NCBI GenBank assembly: GCA_019022495.1 | Contig: JAFEKR010000014.1 | Location: forward strand, 1,302,001 to 1,366,000 | DNA from: Epichloe hybrida | Lineage: Eukaryota > Ascomycota > Sordariomycetes > Hypocreales > Clavicipitaceae | DNA: 64,000 nt | Reading direction: 5' to 3' | Shown here: positions 11,001 to 23,800 of the stretch, one piece after another | Layout: every line of letters begins with the position of its first letter | Numbering within the stretch: the stretch's first letter is position 1 | Notes under the pieces: model-generated | Told to the model about the DNA's origin: nothing | Seen by the model: only the letters and a program-made list of their open reading frames with translations | Database searches by the model: none | Position numbers and translations under genes: made by a program

Positions 11001-13558
11001 TTGTTGATATCGCTACGAGATGCCTTGGAAGCTCTAAATAAAAACGCGCGCTCTGCACTAGTTTCCAGTGTCGCTACGGACATTGATGTCCACCGGATTA
11101 TTCTTGAAGGTCTAAAGAGTATAATGGAGGGATGCGGCGAAACCCTCGTCAGCGGCTGGGATATTGCGTTTGAAATCATTGGTAGTGTGTTTTCACCAGT
11201 CCAAACTACGCAGGAACAGAAGAAAGACTCGGAAGCTGGGTTGCTTTCCACGAGATCACCCAAGCTGACTCGCTCAGCATTCGGATCGCTGCAGCTCATC
11301 TGTTCGGATTTTCTTTCATCTCTTCCCAACTCTTGCTTCTTAATCCTAGTCGACACCTTGTACAAATTCTGCTCTCAGGATGACGATCTCAACATTGCGC
11401 TCACGGTGAGTCTACGTAGGAGTACGACGAAGGGGTAAACCCGTTTGTGCTAACATGGCTTTAGACTATAACATTCTTCTGGGTCCTGTCTGATTTCCTG
11501 TCTTCGAAAGCAAACACATTGGCAATCACTGCAGGACTCGTGCAGACCTCTGACGGGTCAGAGCTGGAGAAGAAGGCGGCAGATCATACCCAGAAAGGAT
11601 CCGATGCTGCGCTATGGATGCTGTTGCTTCTGAGACTTGCAGCAGTGACTTCGGATGAGAGACTCGACTTGCGGAACTCGGCGATTCAGACTCTTTTGAG
11701 AATATTCGATGCCTACGGGGACAGACTCAGCCCAGAAGCTTGGTCAATATGCACCAAGTCGGTGATTTTCAAGCTATTTACGTCATTAGCGGGAGAACTA
11801 CGAGCTGCTACATCCGGCAGCGACGAACTCAACGAGAGAGATCGGGCAGATTGGCACGGCACTGCCGTTGTGATACTCGATGGTGTCTCGGCACTCCTCG
11901 CTAATCACATTGATGTTCTGACGTCTCATTCGGCTTTCGACAGACTATGGCGAGAATTGCTCCAACACTTTGCAACTTTACTCGACTTCAATGTACTAGA
12001 CATCAACACAGCTACGTTCAAAGCCTTGAGCCATGTTCTCTCTCAAACGAGAGCGGACAAGCAACCGGTGTTCAACAAGACCACCGTCCAATTTGCGTGG
12101 GATCTGTGGGCTAGAGGCATCCCGACTTCGAAACTCGTGCAAGGCAGGAGTGAAGATAACCAGAACTGTCTGGTGGCATACGTAGCAGCATTGAGAGAGG
12201 TCTACAGACTGATTCAGGCAGATCTCACCGCAGATAACGTTAAGCGTATGTTGACGTTGCTACGACAGACGGTCGAAGAAGCAACCATAGGCACTTTTGT
12301 CCAGGATATCGAGCACACCACAAATCTCCAGAGCCAAGTTCTGGCTGCTGTAGAAATGATCAGGACGGATGTTGATGGTGTTCCCTCTGCCATCATCAAG
12401 CAGGTCTCCGAGCTCATCACGATGGCGTACGACCGGGAGCTCTTCACATCCGGTTCAAAACGCACCTACGTGGCAATGTCCAAAGACAGCATGCAATTTC
12501 TTGAAAAGATCATCCTCCGCCATGCTGCCGAGAAGGATATATACGACAGTGGGGTATTTTCAGAAGCCTTGGCGGCTCTTCATCGACCCATTGCCCTGAA
12601 ATACGGCTTCCCCATCGTCACGAAATCAGTGCAGCCATGGCGACTTGCAACGACGTCTGTGCTGTCCATCCTAGATGGCACTCTTCCTCAAACGAATGCT
12701 CTAGGTATCTCTAGCCAGAAAGTCCCAAAAATCTGGATGACAGTGGTAGACCTGGCGGACGGCATTCTCAGCGCCCAATGTCGTGACGCTCCCACGAGCG
12801 CAGCTTTGGAGGAAGACGAGCGCTTTGACATATCGTCATTCCACAAGTTACGAAAACTGATCATTCCCGCCCTGGGTGCTGGAAACATCCCCAATGAAGC
12901 GCGAACGACATATGCTGCAAGCCTCTTCAGGAACTCGGTGATACACAATTTCACACCTGCAGAGCGAGAGTTCTCGGAGGAAGGGAATGAATTCGGACTC
13001 TCTTCACTGTATGCACCCAGACCGGGTCGCACAGCATCTGCGTCGCCAACTAGGAGAAGGGCCATGGCATATGTTGCTTTTGAAGAGCTGTTCGCTCTTG
13101 TTTCTGCCCGGGACGACGATGAAAAATCCCCCGCCTCCGAAGAAGTCAAGTTCAAGTTCGGGGCCTCGCCCAAATCCAGAAAACCCGAGAAGGGCTCTGT
13201 GAGCGACGACGCGTACGCTTTGCGCAACCACATCGCCAGCACCGCGGCGCCATTTTTCATTCTCCGATGCGCCTCTACCATTCGCGCCTATGTTGCCGAC
13301 CAACCATTGAGGGGGCACATGCCGCAGCCTCTAAGCCAACGCAAGGAGCTGATTTGGACATTGACAAAGTTGATAGAGCTGGAGAGCCGTGGCGAGGCTA
13401 TCCCGTCATTGGAGAAGGTCGAGGGCGAGAGTAAGAAGCATTTACTGCGGCTGTATCCGCTGTTGGTAAGAGCATTGGGGGTTGGAAGAGACGATGTGAT
13501 TTCGAAGTTGCTAGGAGAAGCGTTGGAGGTAGTGGGGGGAGAGCTGGGCATTGCATAG
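8051..13558 (+). CDS. MON2: Mon2-type endosomal/Golgi trafficking protein
   Basis: Large HEAT/armadillo-type scaffold related to the non-catalytic parts of Sec7/BIG Arf-GEFs; in yeast Mon2 acts with Dop1 and Neo1 at the late Golgi/endosome in membrane traffic. Five exons join in frame: 8051-8128, 8207-8729, 8792-8880, 8934-11405, 11465-13558, giving 5,256 nt and 1,751 residues. Introns are GT-AG with good branch sites (GACTAAC in the first). The N-terminus MTTQLLATELANLVQESRRKHNDLRQAAEKS and the segment DAYRIFNDLCLMTENQRPEF followed by HUS-like helices are the parts I recognise; the C-terminal half is helical with the low-complexity inserts usual in fungi. No Sec7 catalytic domain is visible, as expected for Mon2. 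The ORF breaks at 8815 and 11438 are only introns, not mutations. The start was chosen because the first exon supplies the conserved N-terminus. Confidence 0.88.
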
Positions 13559-13904
13559 ACACGGGACGTCGTCAACAGGATTTATCCAAGCTCAAGTCAA
13601 ACTATTTTTCCCCATGTTTCTTACCTAGAGAAATGGCGTCGTCTTGTCATGTAGTAAACAACATGTGTACCGCAAGTCTCTCCAAGTCGAGCATCTCCAA
13701 TGTCAAATTCAAATCCAAGCAAGGTGGGGCGGGGCACATCCATCACAAGCCAGCCAGCCATGGAATGGAGGGAGGGGCAATGCATCGCATCGCATCCAAC
13801 CATCCCATCACTTCTCATGAAACCTCACCCCTCATCAACCAACATCACCTTCCCGCCAGCGTGCCCGTCCGCAAGACCCCAATTGCAGAAACCCCCTCAT
13901 CGCA
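13559..13904. other. Short intergenic region between Mon2 and Trm7 genes
   Basis: A 346 bp spacer between two plus-strand genes. It is C/A-rich toward the Trm7 start and has a short GCATCGCATCG repeat near 13783. No other element is seen. Confidence 0.6.
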
Positions 13905-15322
13905 ATGGGGAAATCCTCCAAAGACAAGCGCGACGCATACTACCGCCTTGCCAAAGAGCAAGGATGGCGGGCCCGAAGCGCCTTTAAGCTTCTCCAGCTA
14001 GACGAAGGTAAAAAAGAAAAAAAAGAAAAAAAGAAATCCCTGACCCAGAATAGCTAGCATCCTTCCAAGGAAAACGATGTCCTCGAAGAATCACATATTC
14101 TCTTCTTTCTCCTCTCTTTCCCGATTCTTGGGAGGGGAAAAAAAAAGTATTTACAAAAAAAAAAAAAAAACCCAGCTAATCAGACCGACAAACAGAGTTC
14201 AATCTATTCGCCCACGTCTCCCGCGTAGTCGACCTCTGCGCCGCCCCAGGCTCCTGGTCGCAAGTCCTCTCGCGGATCCTCATCCAGAACCAGACCCTCG
14301 GCCTCCAAAGCTGGCAGAACCAAGAGGCCCGCCTCCGGAGGCGGATGCTCTCCGTGTTCCCCTCCCCGTCCGACGACTCGCTCGACGAGACGATTGCCTC
14401 GCAGCACGAGGCGTCCCGCCCGAGAGACGGGGTCAAGATTGTGTCTGTTGATCTGCAGCCCATTTCGCCGCTGCAAGGAATCACCACTCTGCGAGCGGAC
14501 ATTACGCACCCTGCCACGGTGCCGCTGCTGCTGAGGGCCCTTGACGCGGATCGCGACGAGGGTCACGACGAGGGCCGGGGGCAGGCCCAGGCTTCGCACC
14601 CGGTGGACTTGGTGCTGAGCGATGGGGCGCCCGACGTGACGGGCCTGCACGACCTGGACATCTATGTGCAGAGCCAGTTGCTCTTTGCGGCGCTCAACCT
14701 GGCGCTCTGTGTGCTGAAGCCGGGCGGCAAGTTTGTGGCCAAGATTTTCAGGGGCAGGAATGTGGATGTGCTGTATGCGCAGCTCAAGATCTTTTTCGAA
14801 ACCGTCGTGGTGGCTAAGCCGAGGAGCTCGAGGGCGAGCAGTATGGAGGCCTTCATCGTGTGCTTGAACTTTAGACCGCCGCTGGGTTTCAAGGCCAGTC
14901 TGGAGAAGCCGCTGGGTGTGGGAGAGCGGCTGGATGCCATGGTCAAGGAGAGGGAGCTGCAGTTGCCCATCGTTGCTCAGACGCGAATGCAAAATACAGA
15001 CACGGGTGCGTGGGATAGCACTCCCCAGCCGGGGCTTGGGTCCATTGGCAATGGCAATGCTGGCATCACGGAGATGGAACTTTACGATGATGATGGTGAG
15101 ACAGACAATCTGGCCAACACGACTACCACTACTAGCAGTGACAAGAGCACGCGATGGATTGCACCCTTCATTTCTTGCGGAGATTTGTCGGCTTTTGATT
15201 CCGACGCTTCCTACGTGCTCCCTGAGGACTATGTCTCGTTGGACCCTGTGCAGCCCCCCATTGCGCCGCCGTACAAACGTGCTGTGGAACTGCGAGCCGC
15301 GCAGTCCAAGCCTGTACGGTAA
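13905..15322 (+). CDS. TRM7: tRNA 2'-O-ribose methyltransferase, Trm7/FtsJ family
   Basis: S-adenosylmethionine-dependent enzyme that in yeast 2'-O-methylates positions 32 and 34 of the anticodon loop of selected tRNAs, with partner subunits. Two exons (13905-14007 and 14196-15322) give 1,230 nt and 409 residues. The start reads [20 protein letters not shown] followed by [16 protein letters not shown], the family N-terminus. The SAM-binding motif is [13 protein letters not shown], the catalytic Asp is in [14 protein letters not shown], the catalytic Lys in [11 protein letters not shown] and the Glu in SMEAFIVC, so the K-D-K-E tetrad is intact. The intron is 188 nt, unusually A-rich with several A-runs, and has an AGCTAAT branch site. 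The protein is longer than the yeast one because of an acidic/arginine insert after the SAM site and a C-terminal tail. The neighbouring acetyltransferase gene is convergent, 234 bp away. Confidence 0.93.
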
Positions 15323-15556
15323 ACCAAAAGAGAAAGAGACAATTGAGTTGGAGAATGAAGAAGGAAAGGACTAAGGCGGGGGAACAGTCCACCATGCCAG
15401 ACTGGATCTAAATATGCAAGTTTCCCCAATCGCTCTAAAGGAAAATGAGACAAACACCATCTGGAAAAGAACCAGCAGAACAACAAGTTTGTGAGACATG
15501 CTCAAGAATGGTCCGTCATCGTTTCGATTCTTCCGTCTTCGTTTCAGCGACCGAGC

Positions 15557-16233
15557 CTAATGACCTGCTGGCACATCTTTCTGTCCCTTCCCGCCCATCT
15601 CAAGCATCACCAGCCCGGCCGAAGGGCCCTTGTCGAAATCGACGGCGCCCAAGGTCCGTTGATACATGCGAGCGGCTGCTTGATCGTGGGTCATGAGCAT
15701 GAGTCCGCGCAGGTTTGGCCATCCATCGACGAGCTGTTTGAGGGCACGCATCATCCACGAAGCGAGACCACGGCGCTGGAACTCTTCCACGATGAAGACA
15801 TCGGTGAGATAAGCGAATGTGACGTAGTCGGTGACGATTCGCGCCAGGCCGATCATTCTGAAGTTTGGTCCGCTCACGTGGCGAGGCATGCCATCGTTTT
15901 CTAGACCAGAGGAAAGCGTCAGACATGTTGGAAACGAGAATTTGGCTTACGCGAGTAAAAGAATTCTTAGACAGTGACAGAACGGCGCTACTCACTCTTC
16001 ATTTCCTCTTCTGTATCGGGTACGTGAAAGAGCGACAAGGTCAGGCAGTTGTCGAGCATCTTGCGCATCTGCTTCATTTCGAGCGGGTCGTTCCACCACA
16101 TGAGGTCTGATCGGAAGACATCGTTGACGGCTTTTGGGTCAAGATACGTCTTATCTGTGGTGAGAAAAAAGTTGTCTCTGCACCAAGAATGGGCCTCGCC
16201 CTCTGGTTGAATGATGGTGCCTTGGGAACTCAT
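15557..16233 (-). CDS. GNAT-family N-acetyltransferase
   Basis: Two exons (16233-15996 and 15900-15557) join in frame to 582 nt and 193 residues. The intron is 95 nt, GTGAGT to CTAG. The fold is recognised from RMIGLARIVTDYVTFAYLTDVF followed by the acetyl-CoA-binding motif A, EEFQRRGLASWMMRAL (the Q/R-x-x-G-x-A loop), and a C-terminal segment with HDQAAARMYQRTLGA that fits the last strand and helix of small GNATs. The substrate cannot be told from sequence; single-domain fungal proteins of this kind may acetylate small amines or other metabolites. No signal peptide is seen, so it is probably cytosolic. The C-terminus (KGQKDVPAGH) is short and intact. Confidence 0.88.
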
Positions 16234-19034
16234 TTCGTGCGGTGTGTTCCCAAATTGTTGATCATCCGTTTGTATGGCCTGGGAGAAAACTCGGGATTCG
16301 CTCGGTGGGACGCAAGTGTGTGAAAATTCTCTGGCTCTTGTGATGGAGCAGTTTAGTTGTGGAAGCAGAAGTGTGAAATACCAAACACTGAAGTTGTGTT
16401 AGTATCAGAACGAAGCATTGTCCAAAAGCGTTAAGGCTTAAGGAAGAAACGTTGACTTGCGGGGGAACAAGAGGAGGGAACAGTGTGCGAGGATTTAAGT
16501 GGCCAAGCCAAGAGAAACCAAGTTCGGGAGCTCGTTTCCGGATGCCCACCGTTTGATTATCTGAGAGAAGCCTTTATCGCGGACTGGCAGTCACACATGG
16601 CATGCATGGATGATGGCACGATCCATCTGTTCAGTACCTACTGTGATGTACAGTACCCACCGAGAAAAGATGGCAAACCACAGAGCGCTATCCTGGTCAG
16701 ACACCCTGAAGAAGCATCATGGACTTTCTCTCGTTGCCTGCCAATACGGTATTATCTGGCCTAGTTGCACAAGCCCATTACGTACCTTGGTGGTCCTGTG
16801 ATCCGAGTCAGCTGCGCCTAATCTCGACCAAATCTTGCTCCCGCCCACCAAATCGCCATTCCAGTCTGGTATAAGCACAGTGATGTTCTTGGCTCCGGCG
16901 CGGCGGCCTGTGGAGGGCCGCGCGCTATCAGACCTGACGTTGTTCTCCCGAGTCCCGAGTCGGTGGCGGCCGCGATGTGGTTAGCCCGGCGCGGTTGGTT
17001 TGGTGTGAGTGGAGCGCCATGAGACTGAGACAGAAAACGAGAAAAAGCTCAGTCAGTCAAGTCGGCGGCCAAAGGCGTGGGTCATGTGGACGGATCCGGC
17101 AGGTCGCGGTAGGAACTGAGGGCATCACGTCACAACCTTCCGTAGCCCGGTCAGGTGTAACATCGTGGAGCAAATAAAATTGTCAAGAATGCGGGGTGCC
17201 AGCGCGATGAAGATTCAAGATCAGATGCATCGCCCCTTACCAACAACTGTTGGCTTCAATCAGGTTGTTGTTGAACGGAAATCTTCATGGACTACAGACT
17301 GTATTGTACTTTTGATAAAGTGAGAATTGTGGACAGACATTGGCATTTCTATTGTCGAGCAGATGCAAGAGGGGGAAATGACCTCCTCATCCACCTCATC
17401 CTTGTCTGGGATTCCGACGGACTCGGGACTGCACCTTCCTTCCCCCTTGTTCAGGGACCAGCTCCAGCTCCATGCATCGTCATTCGCAGAAGGGGGTCTG
17501 GCCAACCCGTTCCTGCCGTCCAAGTTCTCAAATTTGAAATCCCCCATCTCTGAAGCGGGGCGATGCCTGTAGCCAAGAGCGATTACAGTCGAATCTGCTT
17601 CGTACGACATGAGTGACAACAACTTGGGTTGGGGACTCGGGAACCGGTGTCTCGTCGCAAAACGGTCCTCTGATTGCGTGTGCTTGCCTTGCCTGCCTTT
17701 CTAGGCGGCACTATCCAAGGCTGTAAAGATGATCGTTTCAAAAACCAGCGACCTCACTTCATTCTCCCTATCACTTACCATGGAACATGCATTGACTGAC
17801 CATGTGACCTGTGGCGTCGATTTGAGGGGTGAGTGGTCTTTAGCCTTTCTTGGCTATGTTCTTAGACTTCCTTAACATCAGTCGTGTATCATCAGCGATG
17901 CCCAAGTCAACACTACGAATTCCGATCACAGAATATTTGAGATGCACGCATCGCATGACGCACAATGAGGTAGTGTCATCCCTTGCGTCCACTGCTTGCT
18001 ATCTTACAGCACTGCTACGCGCATACTTCACGATCACGGTGTAACTGTGCAGTCGACTCCCACTTCGTATACCTGAGGGAAGGGCTGTACGAAGTATCTC
18101 TTGGGACATCAGTCGAGCCTGCTATGTTGATCGAAACCGGCCCTCCGACCCCTGCGCCTTTGGGCTGTTTCTCTATTTTGCGGGATGAGAATAAGTTGAA
18201 AATGTGCCGGTCCGAGGGCAACAAAAAGCCAACCTCTTGCTTTTCCCGTAAACACTCGCCGCAGAGAGTTTGAACCGTACCTCGAAAGGGTATCGCGGCA
18301 GGACTCGGCAAGGTCTGGCACAGACTCACTGCGAGCTGTTGCTTCTGAGCTCGGACACCATCACGTACAATGGCCTGGAACATGGCAGTGACCAGTTGGG
18401 TCGACTGACTGCGTCTGACTTTGAGAACCCTCTCGACATATTGTGGAAGGAAAGACGCAGATGACTGGCGCCTCTTTGCAACTTAAAGACTTTGGGCCCA
18501 TGGGTGTCGTTCCTCCCGTTGCGCGTTGCGGCAACATGTCGATGTGATTCATTTTAGGAGAACAAAGGGTTATGTATAGCTTCGTAGATGGCCCCAGGTC
18601 GCTGGAAGTACCCTCGCAGGTACATGGCATCGCATGCTGTGAAGATGTTATACACCATTCTCGTTCCCGTCTAGACTCATGGCCTCGTGGCCGCCGAAGC
18701 AAACGTTGATTTTCGGGAGCTGGCATGTCGTCATGTCGCCACAGTCCAAGATTCGTTCCCGGCGCCTGAGTTGACGACGATTTGTGACAGCACAGTAGCT
18801 TGCTGCTTCGCACTGTACGCAAGAGGGGTTCTCGCCCTTTTCTGGGACACGTGGCCGTCGTCATTCACAAATGTGTACACAATCAGTGCTCACCGGCCAG
18901 CCTTATGAATCAAGGACTGTCAAATGACGATGCCACAGGAAGTTGCCGCCTGGACAAGAGCCCAGTCATACATCTGCATGTCCCATCTTTTGTTGCACGC
19001 ACCCACGGCGGCGCCAACGAGACGCCAACTGGTG

Positions 19035-19064
19035 TCTCGCATCTCGCATCTCGCATCTCGCATC
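19035..19064. repeat. 7-bp tandem repeat (TCTCGCA)n
   Basis: About four copies of TCTCGCA in intergenic DNA; no function is apparent. Confidence 0.8.
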
Positions 19065-19156
19065 GTGCCTGCGCTGCTCTTGCATCCGTCCCGTTCAACT
19101 TAGCCGTTGGAATCAATGGACCAGGCATCGCGACCGCGCTTTGAGCCACCTGCTTT

Positions 19157-19196
19157 GTCGAAACGAGTCGAAACGAGTCGAAACGAGTCGAAACGA
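19157..19196. repeat. 10-bp tandem repeat (GTCGAAACGA)x4
   Basis: Four head-to-tail copies of GTCGAAACGA, directly followed by a T-rich tract. It lies less than 1 kb from the AT-rich block. Confidence 0.85.
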
Positions 19197-20899
19197 AAAG
19201 GTCTTTTTTCATTTTTTTTTTTTTCACCAGCACAGACCTGACTAGGCGACAGATATCAATGGAGAGAAAGAGACGTTATCCGTAAGCACAAAGGCGGCGT
19301 CCAGTCAAAGGCGGATGATGCGATCCACTCGAGAGTCGAGACAGAGGCATGGAGGATGAATTTCAGCCTCGTGCCCTTCAGCTCGGCTTTCGCCCGTTCT
19401 CATAGCCTCTTCTCCCAGCCTTACCAGCCACAGGAAGCAAACAAAGACAATAACAAGTGAGCAAGCAACGTGAGAATTCGGACGCTGACCTGCATGCCGG
19501 ACGGGCGGATGAACGCATCAGTTGCTGCCCGCCGCCCTCAGCCACGGGTGTGCAACAACCACCAGGAAGGGCTTTGCATGTAGGCCAGAATTAGGACCAT
19601 CTGCTTAGACCGCGTGCCATGTAATGCTCTGCCAGCTTCTTCATGCTCGTCGCGCGCAGTCGGTGATCCAAAGACATGATACAAGGTCAGTCAGGCTGAG
19701 GAGTGCTCCAGGCTGCCTCTTTGATAGACAACCCATGCTCCTTTGTCGTGACCTTGTAAGTCGCTCATTTTCTTATATCATTCTTTCATTCATCCATCAC
19801 CTGCAGTGACCAAGTGCCTCTCTCTCTCTCTTCTTCGTGTTGTTTGATCCTCATTTTGTTGCAAGACATCAGAGAACCTACTAGCCTGCTTCATCATATA
19901 TGAAATTCCCATGTCGTTCCCCGTTTCTCTAGCACGCAGACTACTTTAAGACAAGCTCGTCTGTCATTGTCTAGTGCTATGCTCATTCCCTCTTCTTCTC
20001 TCCTCTTACTCAAAGAAGACGTTTCTTTCGAGCAACCACACCCGCTTGTTATTACCCTTTACTAGGACTTATTTTAGTCCTAGATAGAAGTCCTAGAGTT
20101 TCTAACTAGGGAGAGGGTTCTCTATAGCGTATTTAATAAGGTTTATGTAAAATACTAGGTAAATACCTCTTAGGATATTAAGCTATACTATAAGTAATAT
20201 TAGGACTTCTATAACTATATACTTTACTATTACCTAATTAAGTTTCTATAAGGGGTAGTTAGTTTTAATATTTTTAAGTAAAAGCTATACCTTATCTCTT
20301 ACCTAGAACTATTTTACTAGCTAATATAAAGTAAATATAGTGTCCTATTACCTTTATTATACATAGGCTATTATAGCTTATACTAGATTAGTACCCTCCT
20401 AAAGATACTTAAGGAACTATACTACTTACCCCTTTAGTATTATTATAAAAGCAAATATATCTAGTAGTAACTAGACTAGCTCTAGATTATAGCTATATAG
20501 TAGCTTATTTAAGCTAACTTCTATTATAGAAAATAGCCTATTATTAATTATAAGCTAGTAAGTAGCTAGATATTCTAGCTAGTTAAACTATAAGAAAGAG
20601 ACTATAATATATAGTATTACCTATACCTCTTAGTTTACTTACTTAGTATTACTATTAGTTTATAGGTAATATAATATAGAAAGTAACTAATTAATCCTAA
20701 CTAAGAAGCATAGCATTATCTAAAACTTTCCTAACTAATCTAAACTATAATCTATAATAATTAATTAAGGAAACCCCCTAAACTATTACTAAACTATTTT
20801 AAACCTCTTTACATATTTCTTAGCTCCTATAGATATTATAGCCTTAAGCTAAACGAATTTAGAGAGTTAATTTATAATAACTATTAGGTATTATGGTTT

Positions 20900-23800
20900 T
20901 TTTAGGGATAGTGCTAGTAAGTTTATTATAAAGTTAATAGAGATCTATAACTAAAACTAGTTAAGGATAGGTAAAGGCTTTAGTAAGCCCTAGTAATATT
21001 AATAGCTCTTATAACTGCTATAGTAATAATAGTTATAAATAAACCTAGTGATATCTTATAATATCCTATCCTAGTAAAACTGCTATTATAAGATTTAGAA
21101 TATAGTATTATAGCCTAGGTGCCTTACTACTAGTAAATTATAGCATTACTATATTAGGGTTATTATAAGAGGCTTCTAAGCTAGGACTTAGGTATAGCCC
21201 CTAAACTAGAGTGCCTTATAAGCGCTTATAGAATAATTTACTACTTACTCCCTTATAAGTGCCTTAATAGGAAACCTCTAGGCCCCTTCCTAAATAGCCC
21301 TTAATTAAATACTATATATAAGGTTAGAGATAATAGCCTAGTCCTATAAGGTCTAAAGGTATTTAGTAGTAAAGAGAACCTTACTAGCTAGTAGTAGTAC
21401 TATACTACTATTATCTTACTATTTATCTAGTATTAGTAAGAGTTATATAATAGTAATAGGTTATAGGATATATCCTATTCTAGAGGTTACCCTTTCTTAG
21501 TCTTATTCCCTTTAGGAAAGAGCATTAGGCTACTATGCTTATATACTAGGTCTATACTAGAGATAAAAATTAAATAGTATAAGTGTGTTTACCTATTAAG
21601 CCTACTACTCTAATATTAACTAGGGAGTTATAAAGTACTTTAGGTTCTTATAGTTTATGTAAATTATAAATAGACTAGAAATGCCCTATAGCTTAGCTAA
21701 CTATGCCTTAAGGCATAAGATAATAGCTAATAATTCCTTATTATAGATTATATAGTTCTTTTATAAGAATATAAGGCTAGTGAATTAGTAAGTAACTAGG
21801 TATATAACGCTATCCTAGCCTTATTAGGAAAGGTATTCTCTAATAGCTATTCCTAAATAATTAGCTTTTACTACTATAGGGAGATCTAGATCCTATTATA
21901 CTAGTACTAGGTATGTAATAAAGGTGTCTTTTAACTTATTAAAGGCATTATTTTCTTTAGGCCTCTATTAAAAAGGGATATTTCTCTTAGTTAATTATAT
22001 TAGCAGTGTTACTAGTTCTAAAAAGTTACTAATAAAGTTATAGTAAAAGTTAGTAAACCCTAGGAAGCTATAGACCCCCTAAAGTTTTATTAGGGCTACT
22101 TATTCCCTAATAGCTATAACCTTTGCTAGATCTAGATAAATAGAATAACTTACTATAATAATATATCCTAGGTATTAAACCTCCTTTACTACAAATATAG
22201 ACTTATTAAGGTCTAAGTATAACCCTATAGCCCTTAGGTAGCCTAATATTACCTAGACCTTAGCTATATAGTCTTTCCTTAATCCCCCTAAGTAAATTAA
22301 GATATTATCTAAGTATACTATAATAAAATCCCCTAATATATCCCCTAAGGACTTATTAATATAATATTAGAATATTACTAGTGCGCTAGCTAGGCTAAAG
22401 GGGTAAACTAGCTACTTAAATAGCCTAAACCTAGTTTAAAACGCTATTAGGTGCTCCTAGCCCTTAGTAATCTATAGCTTATAAAACGCTATATAAATAT
22501 TTACCTTTATAAACTAATATACCTAGGATAAGGAATAAAGTGTCTCCTTAATTAATAGAAGAGAATAGTAATCCTATGCTATTATCTTATTAAGAGCATA
22601 GTAATTTACATAAAAACGCTAACCCCTATTAGCCTTTTTAATAAGGAGGACTAGAGCTATAGCTAATAATAAGCTAGTATAAATCTAACCCTTATTTATT
22701 AAGTCTATAATCTAGTGTTTAACCTCTAGAAGCTAGTCCCTTAGTATATTATATAGTAGTCCCTAAGGGAGCGTTAGTTTAGACCTATCCTAATTCTTAC
22801 GTAAGCATATATAGTAATTAAGGGACCCCTAGTAAGGAGGTAGGCTATTAGCTCTAGCTTTATTAAAAAGGTCTATAAAGTTAGCTAACTCCTTAGGTAA
22901 TGTTAATATATCTAGGCTATTTAGTTTTGTCTTAAGCACTATAATTTATAGTACTATTATTATTTCCCTAAGGCTTATAGTAATAAATATTATAGAAGTG
23001 TCCTTCCTTTAGTATGCCTAGCGCGCTTCTATAGCATATAAGGACCTAATAATCCCTTATACTAGAGTCTTTACCTTATATATAAAGGCTTTAGAGATAT
23101 ATAAGCCCTTTACTACTCTAATAACTAATTACTATTTTACTATATAAATAACCACATTATAATATTCTAGCTATAGTATCCTAAGTATAATGTCTTATAT
23201 AAGGCCTAGGATAATATATAAATACACTAATAACTCCTAGCTATTAATGTTTATTCTAGTATATACTATATAGGTAATTAAGGAGGTGTTCTCCTATACT
23301 CTCTTTCCCTTCCTTTTTGTTTTTACTATAGTCTAAATATACCTTCTCTTTAGTAACTATATAAGCTCTAGGCTAAACTATTTTACTACTAACTTACTTA
23401 TAGCACTATAATAATTATAACTATAATTAATCTAGATATTAATATAATAATATATATTAAAGAGTATAGGAATTAAGAATAGTAATTAGTTTATATATTA
23501 TACTATATCTTACTCTAACTCTATATAGCTTAAATAGTTATCCTATATTATAGTATATAGTTAGCCTCCTTACCCCTATATAAGACTTTACTTAGGGGCT
23601 ACTTATTTTCTATAAGGGGAATATTTACCTCCTTATTTACACTTTCCTTATTTACTTTATATAAGTTAATGCTAACCTATAGGGGATAGGGTAGGAGGAA
23701 GGTATACTCCTAAATATAGTAGTCCTTAGATTTATATTATAAGTAATATCTCTTCTAATAGTGTTTAGCTAACTTTGCTTCTAATACCTATTTAGCCTAT

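Larger units (their letters stand above)
16234..20049. other. 3.8 kb gene-poor region flanking the RIP block
   Basis: No open frame has a credible product, and none joins to a neighbour through plausible introns. Base composition is normal until about 20,050, where it changes abruptly. The stretch includes two tandem repeats (about 19035-19064 and 19157-19196), a poly-T tract near 19208 and a CT-rich patch near 19817. The frame at 16483-16764 has a fairly even composition but nothing in it is recognisable and no conserved motif is visible. Confidence 0.5.
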